Shown piece by piece: positions 44,715 to 53,982 of a stretch of 64,000 nucleotides of DNA (the stretch's first letter is position 1; each line of letters starts with the position of its first letter). The DNA is from Bacteriovoracaceae bacterium (lineage in GTDB: Bacteria > Bdellovibrionota > Bacteriovoracia > Bacteriovoracales > Bacteriovoracaceae), in the NCBI GenBank assembly GCA_028101965.1, contig JAOHMI010000005.1:1-64000 (forward strand), written 5' to 3'. The notes under the pieces were generated by a model. It saw only the letters and a program-made list of their open reading frames with translations, had not been told where the DNA came from and searched no databases. The position numbers were made by a program, and so were the translations under genes.

Positions 44715-46205
44715 ATGGATTGGATTTTGAACAAGATTTTATTTACTTCCTTCATTCTCACAAGCCTTTTTATTTCAAGCTCGATGGCACAGGTAACAAA
44801 ACGGGATCAGGCAAAACAGTTGTACGAATCCTTGGTAAAATTGCCTCCAACAAAGCTAGAGCTAGACTTTGTTGAAACCTATATCGAGAATAATGACTAT
44901 GAAACAGTTGCTAGTATAATAATTGATCCTCATAGTCCTTCTGCTCCAGCGAATCATCCAATTAACAGTATGGGAGCTTTTTATTCGGTAAATTTACAAA
45001 ATATGGTATCAAGATGGACCAATACTGAAAGCAGTGCTCAAGTTCCATTAAATGATATGACTGCATCGATTTTAGGACAAGTTAAAGAAAACCGATCATT
45101 TAAAAAACTATTCTATGAAGATATTTATTATCTTGTTTCAGGTGTCGTTGGTTCACAATACTTTGCTTTTCAATTACCTAATTATCCTTCAAACTCTATC
45201 TTACCGTCTAATATTCCTACTTCTGCACGTCCTCAAGCTGCTTGCGCAGAGGTAATAAGCAATACTCAGAATGCTAATAGCAAAGTTTTTGTTTATTACC
45301 AAAACCCTACCAATCCAAATAATCCAGCAGATAAAGGCTGTAGAGTTTCTAATAATTATACCATGTCTAGAATTAACACTTGTAAAGGCGTTGATTGTCT
45401 CTATGTTCCAAATCAAGATTTTCTTCTTGATGCTGGTATAAAAGTACAAACCAGTAATAGTCATTTTTCCGAATTTGAGCAGGGTTATTTTGATTTAAGT
45501 GAGTCTAACATTTTACAACGGACTTCTCAGATGGGAACTTCCACTGAAAGAGAAGGTGCTATCGCAGGTATTTTTAGTATGCGAGCTTGGGGAGCTTCAT
45601 ACTATTCAGCTGGAACGAACCGCCGGGCGGTGGCTTTTGCAATGAAAAATTTCATGTGTAAAGAAATGGAAGAGCTTAACGATACCACAATTCCTGACTT
45701 TCGAGTTCGCCGAGATGTTGATCGAGCTCCCGGAGATCAGCCATTAATTTTTCAAACTAAGTGTGTTGGTTGTCATGCCGGAATGGATGCTCTTGGTGGG
45801 GCATTTGCTTATTATAACTTCCCTGCTGGTGCCATTGATTATGAAGAAGGTGTGGTGGTTGAAAAAATGTACCATAATCCAGTTTATGCCAACGGTTATG
45901 TAACGAATGATGATAGTTTTATTAATCTTTGGACTCAAGGAAAAAATGCAGACTTAGGATGGAGAGGACCCGCTTCAGGAAATGGTGCAAGAATGTTTGG
46001 ACAAGCGATCACTCAGTCTGATGCATTTGATACTTGCATGACCAAACAAGTAGCCGATAGTGTCTGTTCAAAAGTAAAATACACTGTCTCAGAGGATCAG
46101 TATTCCGATATTATTGCAAAGTATGCATCTGAGTTTCGTTCTCATGAAAACTTAAAAAAGCTTTTTATTGATTTAGCAACTGAATGTACAAAGGCGTACC
46201 AATGA
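44715..46205 (+). CDS. Exported mono-heme protein, DUF1588-like region (operon gene 1)
   Basis: 496 aa with a signal peptide (to ~SMAQ). The C-terminal part carries NRRAVAFAMKNFMC and KCVGCHAGMDALGGAFAYYNF (heme Cys350/Cys353/His354), which resembles the DUF1588 block of planctomycete cytochromes. QSDAFDTCMTKQVADSVCSK near the end may correspond to DUF1585. The N-terminal 200 residues are unassigned. It overlaps the next gene by 4 bp (ATGA), so it is translationally coupled. A perfect TTGACA is at 44659-44664 but no clear -10. Likely periplasmic redox or binding role. Confidence 0.8.
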   Translation: MDWILNKILFTSFILTSLFISSSMAQVTKRDQAKQLYESLVKLPPTKLELDFVETYIENNDYETVASIIIDPHSPSAPANHPINSMGAFYSVNLQNMVSRWTNTESSAQVPLNDMTASILGQVKENRSFKKLFYEDIYYLVSGVVGSQYFAFQLPNYPSNSILPSNIPTSARPQAACAEVISNTQNANSKVFVYYQNPTNPNNPADKGCRVSNNYTMSRINTCKGVDCLYVPNQDFLLDAGIKVQTSNSHFSEFEQGYFDLSESNILQRTSQMGTSTEREGAIAGIFSMRAWGASYYSAGTNRRAVAFAMKNFMCKEMEELNDTTIPDFRVRRDVDRAPGDQPLIFQTKCVGCHAGMDALGGAFAYYNFPAGAIDYEEGVVVEKMYHNPVYANGYVTNDDSFINLWTQGKNADLGWRGPASGNGARMFGQAITQSDAFDTCMTKQVADSVCSKVKYTVSEDQYSDIIAKYASEFRSHENLKKLFIDLATECTKAYQ

Positions 46206-46873
46206 AATATTTAATATTTTTAATCACAATAGCTTTCTTTGTCTCTTGTAATTCGAATAAGGATGCAGATCTCGAAGTTGATGAGTCAACCTCTGAAACG
46301 GAAAGTCAGTTTAATCCTCATGATTTCGGTGATGGTGATGGCAGTCAAGTTATCTCTGGAGCTCAAACACTCTTATCTCAAACAGATGAAGGTTATAGAA
46401 CTTTTAAGTCCTTGAATATGACTTATGCCAAGTTAACTGGAGTAAGTCCCGTTGAAGTAGAACCAATTTATCAAGTGATACAAACTTCTCTCGCAGCGGA
46501 AAGCCATCCAGATCTTGCTACTCGTTTTCATGCATTAGCCGCAGCTCGGTTAGCTGATGCTTACTGCCACCTATATATAGAAAGAGACAAGTTGGGTGTG
46601 AACTTTAGCACGGCAACAGCAAATCAAATATCAAATAAGTTTATTGATAACTTTCTTGATGAGAGAAAGCCTGGAGACTATAACTATATTCGGATAGAGC
46701 TGGAGAAGCTTTTAAATAATGAGGTGATCGATCCCTTTGATGGAACACGCTTTATTGACCCAGTGGCCAATACTTCAGAGAAGAATAAAAGATTATCTAA
46801 GCTAGCCTGTGTTGCACTTTTTGCTAGCTATCCCATTGCGGGAAATCCCAGCATAAGAAATTTTGGAAATTAA
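46202..46873 (+). CDS. Lipoprotein (operon gene 2)
   Basis: The ORF track opens at 46184, but the ATG at 46202 overlaps the previous stop as ATGA and gives lipobox FFVSC, so it is chosen (223 aa). The mature part is acidic then helical: DLATRFHALAAARLADAYCHLYIERD and NKRLSKLACVALFASYP, two Cys in helices. No heme site. Family not recognised. Its place between two heme/Tat genes suggests an assembly or docking lipoprotein, which is inference. Confidence 0.72.
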   Translation: MKYLIFLITIAFFVSCNSNKDADLEVDESTSETESQFNPHDFGDGDGSQVISGAQTLLSQTDEGYRTFKSLNMTYAKLTGVSPVEVEPIYQVIQTSLAAESHPDLATRFHALAAARLADAYCHLYIERDKLGVNFSTATANQISNKFIDNFLDERKPGDYNYIRIELEKLLNNEVIDPFDGTRFIDPVANTSEKNKRLSKLACVALFASYPIAGNPSIRNFGN

Positions 46874-46890
46874 AAGAATAGAGGATACTT

Positions 46891-48585
46891 ATGACAACTA
46901 AGAAAACTGACCGAGAAATTGATCTTGAATTGAAAAGAGAAAAAGAAGTTCAAAAGAAAATTAACGAACGTCATGAACGAGATAGAGTTGCCGAAAAAGT
47001 AGCGAGGGAACGTAAACCTATCCATCATTGCTTAACTCGAAGAGATTTTCTATCTCAAGGTTTAATTATGGGCGGGGGAGCCTTTTTTACAACCGGCTTG
47101 TCATCTCTTTTAACCTCCAATACTGCAAATGCTTCTTTATTACAAACACATTTAGGTGAGCTAGTCACTGCCAATAATCCCATTCTATCCATTGATCTAG
47201 CCGGAGGGGCCAACTTATTAGGTGGTGGTGCAGTCGTTGGATTTGCCGATACAGAAAATCAATTGGATGTAGGAACCAATTCGGGAAGCTATATTCAGTT
47301 AGGTATACCTAGTAATCTTCATCCTAAAAATGATGCTAATGTTGATTCTCAATTTGGTTTGAAATTTCATCGCTCATCTGGTTTTCGTCAAGGACTTATT
47401 GATGGGATAGGACATGATCCCAATGATCCTGCTTCCCCACCAGATTTAGCCGAATATATAGATGGTGTTATTGCTTGTGCAGTCACCGCTGATGATAGTG
47501 CCGCCAATGCCATTAATCCACTCTATGCAATTAATCATGTTGCTAATAATCGAGGAAAGCTCGTTGCGGCCGTGGGAACTCAACCAAATGCTTACGGAGG
47601 AAAATCAGTTGGTCCGGCTCAAGATATGAAAGCTGCTTGGCGACCATCAAATATTTCTGTTGGTAATGCGGAAGCGGATGCAGCAGGTCTAGTGTCAGTT
47701 GGGAGAAATATCATGGAGCCAGGTATCTTGGATGCACTAGGTCCTAAGGGACAATTTAGACTTGAAAAATTTATGGAAATTGTAGGAAACATCACCAAGA
47801 AAGATATGGACCGAGTGGTTGGAGGTCGTCATCAAAATACATTAGTGGCAAACAAAATTCGTTCATTAGCGAATGACTCTTCAAAACTTTTTGATACTTA
47901 TGGGCCAGAAAAATTAAAGCCTACAGACTCAGAAGTTGTTGCTCATGTGCAAGCTATCTTTGGCGATGGTAATGGAAATATTAGTAATAATAATATGCAG
48001 CATGCAGCGATCATGAATTTAATCGTTAAAGGAATTGCCACTACGGGAACGATTCAAATCGGTGGTGCTGATTATCATAATGGAACAAATATGACTGGTT
48101 ATAATGTAGATCGAAATGCCGGTCTAGCTGTCGCTCGGTTTTTTAGAATGTGCCACGCTGAAGAGCGGAATGGAGTTGCCTATATTTGTACTGATGGTGG
48201 TGTTCGTGGAAATACTGCAGGTCAACTAGACCCAGACAATGGAAATGTTGTTTGGCAGGGGGATTCAGGAGCACGATCTGGTATAATTATACTTAGATAT
48301 GTTCATGGTGTAAAAAGAATTGATAACCCTAACGGTGGCTCAAATCTTATTTATGGAAAAAGACAAATAGGCTGGTATGCGGAAAATGGTGGTGCTCAAT
48401 TGGGAAGCAGTCCATTTATAAATTCACCACATTTACTTACTCGATTGATAACCGCAAATTATATTGCATCCATGTTGGATACAACTGATCGAGATGAAGC
48501 GAGGACAATCGCAGGGGATATTATGATTCAAAAATTTGGTGGAGACTGGAAGCCTTCATGGAATAAATATATAAGGTGCTGTTAA
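46891..48585 (+). CDS. Tat-exported DUF1501-like protein (operon gene 3)
   Basis: 564 aa. A charged N-terminal stretch of ~45 residues precedes a Tat signal, LTRRDFLSQGLIMGGGAFF (RR at 50-51), ending NTANA. The body is long and hydrophilic with DLAGGANLLGGGAVVGF and YHNGTNMTGYNVDRNAGLAVARFFRMCHAEE. This resembles DUF1501-type alkaline-phosphatase-superfamily proteins, which travel with large cytochromes in Planctomycetes, but the match is only moderate and the metal ligands are not certain to my eye. Folded in the cytoplasm and exported by Tat, it probably holds a cofactor or metal. The gap to gene 4 is 17 bp. Confidence 0.75.
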   Translation: MTTKKTDREIDLELKREKEVQKKINERHERDRVAEKVARERKPIHHCLTRRDFLSQGLIMGGGAFFTTGLSSLLTSNTANASLLQTHLGELVTANNPILSIDLAGGANLLGGGAVVGFADTENQLDVGTNSGSYIQLGIPSNLHPKNDANVDSQFGLKFHRSSGFRQGLIDGIGHDPNDPASPPDLAEYIDGVIACAVTADDSAANAINPLYAINHVANNRGKLVAAVGTQPNAYGGKSVGPAQDMKAAWRPSNISVGNAEADAAGLVSVGRNIMEPGILDALGPKGQFRLEKFMEIVGNITKKDMDRVVGGRHQNTLVANKIRSLANDSSKLFDTYGPEKLKPTDSEVVAHVQAIFGDGNGNISNNNMQHAAIMNLIVKGIATTGTIQIGGADYHNGTNMTGYNVDRNAGLAVARFFRMCHAEERNGVAYICTDGGVRGNTAGQLDPDNGNVVWQGDSGARSGIIILRYVHGVKRIDNPNGGSNLIYGKRQIGWYAENGGAQLGSSPFINSPHLLTRLITANYIASMLDTTDRDEARTIAGDIMIQKFGGDWKPSWNKYIRCC

Positions 48586-48602
48586 AAGAGTTAGGGAGAG
48601 GT

Positions 48603-51600
48603 ATGAAAGTTTCAAAGCTGATTTTTTTATTAATGGCAATGCTTGCGCTTCCATCCTGTATTCCAACAGGTGGCGGAGAAGGTGAGCTTGAGGTCGCAGA
48701 AAGTATAGTTGCTAGCGATGAAGATATTGCTGGCACATTAATTGGACCTGGCGGAGCAAGTAGCTTTGAAGCATTTAAAGCCACAGTCTATCCCTTAGTT
48801 CGTTCAAAAACTTGTGTTGGTTGTCATGATTCAGGTCAATCACCTCAATTCGCTGAAGAAGATCCAGTAAAAGCTTATAATAATTTAGTATCCACAGGTA
48901 AAGTCAATCTAGCCAATCCCGGTAGTAGCCGGATTGTTGTGAAGATAGAGAATCAATCTCACAATTGTTGGTCTAACAATTGTGGAAATGATAGTAACGA
49001 AATGTTAGTCCAGGTTCAACGCTGGGCGGATATGATTAAAGACAGCGATGAGATTGTCAATTCCGGAGCCCAATTTCTTACGACTGACTTGGGATTCCCA
49101 AGTTCCTACTTACCTGCTCAAACAGAATACGGATTAACAATTATCGATGCTGAACAAGATGATCCAACGGTCCAGCATGGTCGGTTTAAAACAAAAATTG
49201 GTAATGGAGCAGTTAACGGAAAGTTGATTGATACAGCTTACGCTATTCCTAATCCGCTATCAGATGTTCCGCGCGAGCTTACCTTACATGTTGATTTGAA
49301 AGGGGGCAATTGCGAAACCTTTGAAATGAATGAGATAAACGATCCTAAAAATGGTCCAGTTAGAATAAATGAAGGTGAAGTTCATGTAAACTCAGGTAGT
49401 CGAATAGGGAGTAACAGTCTACCTATTAGAGATGGATACCGCTTCTATCGAATGTTGGCTTTAGGAAATATGATCAGGCCTGACATGAGGGTTGAGTATG
49501 GAAAAAAACTTCTAAGTGGAAATTATGCTCAAGTTTCAGAAATGTTTTTAAACACAAATACCAGTAATAATCAAAGCAACTTTGAAGACTACACCCGAGA
49601 AGATGGGGCTGATTTCCCCATAATGATTGGACCGGCCGTAGCGGTTCGATTATTTTATACAGCTCCTTACTTTACTCGATATGAAGAAATATTTGATAAC
49701 AATGGAAACTTAAAATCAGCTGGGAATACTTTTACTGATTTATGGCAAGAGCAAAAAAATGTCTATGAATTATTTAAAGGCGGATCCTTTGATGCCAATA
49801 ATGATTTGATTCGAAGAAAACTTGAACAAGATGTTAGTGTTGACCGAAAAATGTTGGGTTACTATCGCCTTAAAAAAGCCATCGATACTAACTTAAGTTC
49901 TACTTATACTACTTCAAGTACAAACCCCATGTTTACTGTTTACCAAAATAACAAAGAAGCATTCTTTCAACTTTCTAGTGAAGTTAAACTTCGCTGTAAG
50001 TATGCTCCAAGTGAAGCAAATAATTATATTTGGCCTGGGTGTGATAATAATCCTCAGGGATCAAGCCAGTGCCCTAATTATCAATTTTACAAAGGTAAAA
50101 GAACTTGTGGTCCGACAGCTCGGCGAGATAACTTTGAGTGGTATATCGCAAGCAGCGAAGGTGAAGCATTAACTTACGGGAATGCTAGAGATAAATTAAC
50201 CATTGATAATAATGATAATATTATTCCGGCGACCAGTGGAGATATTGCAGCTGGAAATTTCTTTGAAAGAATTGATTTATACTTTTATACAGTTATAGAT
50301 ACGAGTACTATTTTAACCGGTAACTCTGGCAACAGCACCGCAAATTTTTCCATTAGCCAAATGGTGAGCACCTCTCCTAATAATTATGTTAACAATGAAG
50401 GCTTCACTACGGCTTCAACTCAGAACTTTGATTTTTATGATGGAGCAGCCGACACTTACAATCTTGATTTAAGTAATATTTTAAAAGGCTCCGAAGAAAG
50501 TGTAAGTCCAAGTGTAGAATTGCAAACTTTTGAGTCTACGTTATTTGCTGAAATACGATCACAAAATTGTGTGAATTGTCATGGTGTCGGTCAGAACCCT
50601 ACCTTTGCTGTTTCAGAAGCGGCTACAGCTTTACAAATAATTAAATCAAATAATTTAGTGAACTTTACGAATCCATCCGCCTCTTTTCGACCCGGAGAAA
50701 TGGTCCATAATACTGGAGGAGCAGATCCATCAGCTGTGCGAACAGCTTTTATAAACGCAATTAATTCTTGGAAAGCGCAAATGGATGCAACGGTGAATGG
50801 TGATGACTTTGGTCCCATGGAAGATAGGGAGCGAATTCCAGGATATGCTAATTATAAAGTTAAAATTAGAGATGGTGAAGCTGGCTATTATAATGTTTGG
50901 TTAAGAACTAAAAAATCTGGCAGTGTGACCAATGCACGAGTTTATTTTCAATTAAAAAATAGTTCCGGAAATATTTTACAAATAAAAAATAATGTTTCAA
51001 ATAATAATGGTGGAAACAATGTTGGAAATTGTATTAGTCATGCTTTCTCCAATGAACAATTTCGATGGCAAACTTTTGGTCGAGATCAGGAACTTGCGGC
51101 CATTGATAGTTTCACCGGTAGACGATTACTCAATAATGATCAAAACCCAATTCCAATTGGCGACGAAAGGCAATATTATTATTTGACTCCAGGTGAATAC
51201 ACTTTATCTATTTATGAAGGAAGTTCTGGAGCGGGAATTGATGCTATCGCCTTTAACCGTGTGTTCGGCAGTAATGCAGATATCGATCAAGCTTCAAGCT
51301 CAAATAGTATGACTGAGAAAAATGTGGATGAATTACTTGAGTTTCAACCTGATTTAATTGAAAGACATAGTAAGCATGTTCATGATTATCATCGATATGT
51401 CTTAAAATATGATATCTCTGAATTACTACAATTAACTGGAGGAGATAAAGCTTACTTTGAAGTTGAGGTTAAAGAGAAATTTAGTAGCAATGTTTATGAA
51501 TTCCGTTCTCCTCGAATAAATTATCCAAATGGAGCCGGTAAGGGAAAATCTGTTCGAGCGAAAAATATTTTTCTGTATATTAACGGTCAAACAGCACAAA

Positions 51601-52898
51601 CTGATAAAACATTTGAAAAAATTGATGGTTACTATGGAGACAATCGTGTCATAACATATGCTCCTTTAGTTGCATTAAAAGAAGGGAACTCTAGTACTGA
51701 TACCTTCGCTTTTGGTTTTGAAGAATTATCATTGTCTGACTATAGTAACTTAAGTGAAATAAAACCAGCTGGAGACTTGCCAGAAGGCCCGGCAATGAGA
51801 CAATGCCGAGAACTTGCTCTTTTTACCAATACGGTCAAACCTATTATTACAAATGTTACTGTTACATTAAATAATTCTCAGAACGGATTAGAAAATAGTT
51901 TAAATGGATCTTGGCCGGGAAATCCTCAGCAAAGAAATGTAAACCTTGATGTTTATATGTGCCGTGGGTGTCATACGGCAGAACATCCTTATTTTAAAAT
52001 GGCCAGTTATGAGGCTAATGATAACTCCTTATGTGAGCAGATGCTTAGCAGAGTTAATTTTAACAACTATTATGCTTCACAAATTTTAAAAGGAATTGAT
52101 ACTGCTGGGCCTCATCCAAAATTTAGCTTTTTAGAAGAGCTTTTTTGGGCTGACTCAAGCAAATTAAGGTATAAAATTCACGATCAAGGGAATGACTATA
52201 TTAAAGGATATATTTTAAAAGATACGGCTAATGGGTTTGCCTCAAAAATAATCAATCGGGGATTTGAAATTTATCGCCCAGAAGATTTTGGTATGACCTT
52301 AAATACTGATTATTTTTCTCTATCAGATAATGATAAGGCAAAAGCTAGACTGATTGGTCAAATTAAACGTCCACGATTTATAAATTTACCACAAGTAAAT
52401 TCTCAGCAAGATAATGAGAACAATTATAATGGCTATTTTATTGAAGAAGAGCATGGTCAATTTGATGGCACCACTCGGGGAGAAAATGACTTTGTTGGCT
52501 CAAATATTTCTCCAGACCCTGGTGTACATGGAGACCCCGTAAATCCTGACTTATTTCCTATCAAAACCAACCGAGGAGGAGGGTCAGCTGGAAGAGCGGT
52601 CTATTATCACTTCAATGAGCCGGCTTATCTTAACGATCCAATCGGTACGATGCCTCCCTCATTTGCTACAGGAAATGGAGTTTCGAATATGCAGGTTAGC
52701 TGGCGTTATCAAAAATCAGGCTTTGGAGGCGAGTCAAGAAGACTATCTTCAATCGATTATGATGGTAATGGATCTTATGAGAATAATAAGAATCTATTTT
52801 ATGAAGATGAAGCCCGAATTAATGAAAAAGCGCGTGAAGCTATTTATAACTGGATTGTCAAAGAGCATGCTGCATGCCAAGCAGCAAACGATTGCTAA
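48603..52898 (+). CDS. Large three-heme-motif lipoprotein with sugar-binding-like domains (operon gene 4)
   Basis: The ORF opens at 48576, but the ATG at 48603 has GGGAGAG 5 nt upstream and gives lipobox ALPSC; 1431 aa. CXXCH sites: CVGCH at ~71-75, CVNCH at ~656-660 and CRGCH at ~1120-1124. The first two sit in duplicated modules (FKATVYPLVRSKTCVGCH, FESTLFAEIRSQNCVNCH). Between them are jelly-roll, carbohydrate-binding-like stretches (YNVWLRTKKSG; YYLTPGEYTLSIYEGS). The closing third resembles planctomycete cytochromes. Likely anchors to the outer membrane or periplasmic face and transfers electrons linked to polymer binding; that is inference. Confidence 0.82.
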   Translation: MKVSKLIFLLMAMLALPSCIPTGGGEGELEVAESIVASDEDIAGTLIGPGGASSFEAFKATVYPLVRSKTCVGCHDSGQSPQFAEEDPVKAYNNLVSTGKVNLANPGSSRIVVKIENQSHNCWSNNCGNDSNEMLVQVQRWADMIKDSDEIVNSGAQFLTTDLGFPSSYLPAQTEYGLTIIDAEQDDPTVQHGRFKTKIGNGAVNGKLIDTAYAIPNPLSDVPRELTLHVDLKGGNCETFEMNEINDPKNGPVRINEGEVHVNSGSRIGSNSLPIRDGYRFYRMLALGNMIRPDMRVEYGKKLLSGNYAQVSEMFLNTNTSNNQSNFEDYTREDGADFPIMIGPAVAVRLFYTAPYFTRYEEIFDNNGNLKSAGNTFTDLWQEQKNVYELFKGGSFDANNDLIRRKLEQDVSVDRKMLGYYRLKKAIDTNLSSTYTTSSTNPMFTVYQNNKEAFFQLSSEVKLRCKYAPSEANNYIWPGCDNNPQGSSQCPNYQFYKGKRTCGPTARRDNFEWYIASSEGEALTYGNARDKLTIDNNDNIIPATSGDIAAGNFFERIDLYFYTVIDTSTILTGNSGNSTANFSISQMVSTSPNNYVNNEGFTTASTQNFDFYDGAADTYNLDLSNILKGSEESVSPSVELQTFESTLFAEIRSQNCVNCHGVGQNPTFAVSEAATALQIIKSNNLVNFTNPSASFRPGEMVHNTGGADPSAVRTAFINAINSWKAQMDATVNGDDFGPMEDRERIPGYANYKVKIRDGEAGYYNVWLRTKKSGSVTNARVYFQLKNSSGNILQIKNNVSNNNGGNNVGNCISHAFSNEQFRWQTFGRDQELAAIDSFTGRRLLNNDQNPIPIGDERQYYYLTPGEYTLSIYEGSSGAGIDAIAFNRVFGSNADIDQASSSNSMTEKNVDELLEFQPDLIERHSKHVHDYHRYVLKYDISELLQLTGGDKAYFEVEVKEKFSSNVYEFRSPRINYPNGAGKGKSVRAKNIFLYINGQTAQTDKTFEKIDGYYGDNRVITYAPLVALKEGNSSTDTFAFGFEELSLSDYSNLSEIKPAGDLPEGPAMRQCRELALFTNTVKPIITNVTVTLNNSQNGLENSLNGSWPGNPQQRNVNLDVYMCRGCHTAEHPYFKMASYEANDNSLCEQMLSRVNFNNYYASQILKGIDTAGPHPKFSFLEELFWADSSKLRYKIHDQGNDYIKGYILKDTANGFASKIINRGFEIYRPEDFGMTLNTDYFSLSDNDKAKARLIGQIKRPRFINLPQVNSQQDNENNYNGYFIEEEHGQFDGTTRGENDFVGSNISPDPGVHGDPVNPDLFPIKTNRGGGSAGRAVYYHFNEPAYLNDPIGTMPPSFATGNGVSNMQVSWRYQKSGFGGESRRLSSIDYDGNGSYENNKNLFYEDEARINEKAREAIYNWIVKEHAACQAANDC

Positions 52899-52906
52899 GG
52901 GAGATC

Positions 52907-52936
52907 TTGCTAATCTAAATCAACTTACGATAAACT
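52907..52936 (+). promoter_or_regulatory. Leaderless promoter of the 141-aa lipoprotein
   Basis: TTGCTA - 18 bp - TAAACT - 6 nt - ATG (52943). It overlaps the end of and sequence after the large lipoprotein gene. No Shine-Dalgarno is seen. Confidence 0.4.
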
Positions 52937-52942
52937 TGATGT

Positions 52943-53368
52943 ATGAAATTAAGTTTATCGCTAATCCTTGCCTCATTATTTATCTTTAGTTGTGGAAAGC
53001 CAAATTCCAAACCAGAGGTTCAGCAGGAAGCAATTTCCGCTGATGATTATCAATTTTCTATAAACCAAAAACCCTCAAAAAGAAAAACCATTCGCACAGA
53101 TAAGTACTGGTACACCGATGAGTACTACCGAGGTGACATCTCTTTATACCTATACGATGATGGAAAAGTTTATTACGAGTTAGAAAATTTAGGCTCAGGT
53201 GAAGGTGAATGGAAGTATGCGGATGATAAAATCACCTTGAAAGCAAGCTTCTCCTTTATTGATATGGAGTTTGAGCTTTTTCTAACCGAGCGCAATCCGG
53301 ATAAATTCTATCTTAAGTTCACCGACTCCAAGGGAACCCAGGTCAAAGAAGTTAAGCTTAAGCAGTAA
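52943..53368 (+). CDS. Small lipoprotein, unknown
   Basis: 141 aa with lipobox FIFSC (Cys17). The mature part is a compact beta domain: DISLYLYDDGKVYYELENLGSGEGEWKYADDKITL, then FELFLTERNPDKFYLKFTDSKG. This alternating pattern is lipocalin-like, in the style of small periplasmic beta-barrel lipoproteins. No family assigned. It lies 44 bp after the multi-heme operon but seems to have its own promoter. Confidence 0.65.
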   Translation: MKLSLSLILASLFIFSCGKPNSKPEVQQEAISADDYQFSINQKPSKRKTIRTDKYWYTDEYYRGDISLYLYDDGKVYYELENLGSGEGEWKYADDKITLKASFSFIDMEFELFLTERNPDKFYLKFTDSKGTQVKEVKLKQ

Positions 53369-53391
53369 GTCTCCTTAGAACACTTCAAAAA

Positions 53392-53808
53392 TTATTCATT
53401 ATAAGTTTTTACAGTGGCCGTCATTAGCAAGCTCTCTATACATTTTTTTAATTCTGCTTGATAGGGTTTTAATTTTTTAGAATTATAGACTTTCACAGGG
53501 GTCTTTACATCAATCGTAACATCATCATCAGCTGGGTTTAATTGATAATAGTTATCAAACCAAAACTCTTTGTATTCTTCTGTGCTGAAATCTTCAAATT
53601 TCGTTCCTTTAATTGCTTTGCGAAATCCAAGGAGGCAAGATGAAAAGAATCTTAATTCTTCAGGGCTTCCTCCTCCTAAGATATCAATATTTTTTAAAGT
53701 TTGGCCTACTTGGGCATCATCTAAATTGACGGTAATGGTAACTGTTTCTGGATGATGGGCGAGTAGATTGATTGAAGTAAGAAGAGCGATTAAGATAAAT
53801 TGTTTCAT
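53392..53808 (-). CDS. Small exported protein, paralogue A, unknown
   Basis: 138 aa with a signal peptide (to ~LLA). Shares with the next gene the blocks LDDAQVGQTLKNIDILGGGSPEELRFFSSC, EFWFDNYYQLNPADDDVTIDVK and AELKKCIESLL. Two conserved Cys (FFSSC, ELKKC) probably form a disulfide. The mature protein has a His pair just after cleavage (AHHPE). Function unknown. GAGGA box present. Confidence 0.65.
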   Translation of the reverse strand: MKQFILIALLTSINLLAHHPETVTITVNLDDAQVGQTLKNIDILGGGSPEELRFFSSCLLGFRKAIKGTKFEDFSTEEYKEFWFDNYYQLNPADDDVTIDVKTPVKVYNSKKLKPYQAELKKCIESLLMTATVKTYNE

Positions 53809-53982
53809 AGAGTCCTCGTGGTTAAATAAGCAATAACGCTAATTATATTTGGAGGCAAAGACAGAGTTAATAGGGGGGAAGACTCGACTATAGCTTAAGT
53901 GTAATAGTTAAAGCAAGACGGAGACTAAAATATTCACAGTAAGTAAGAATAAACGGCCCAAACATATGAGCCGAATAGTTTA

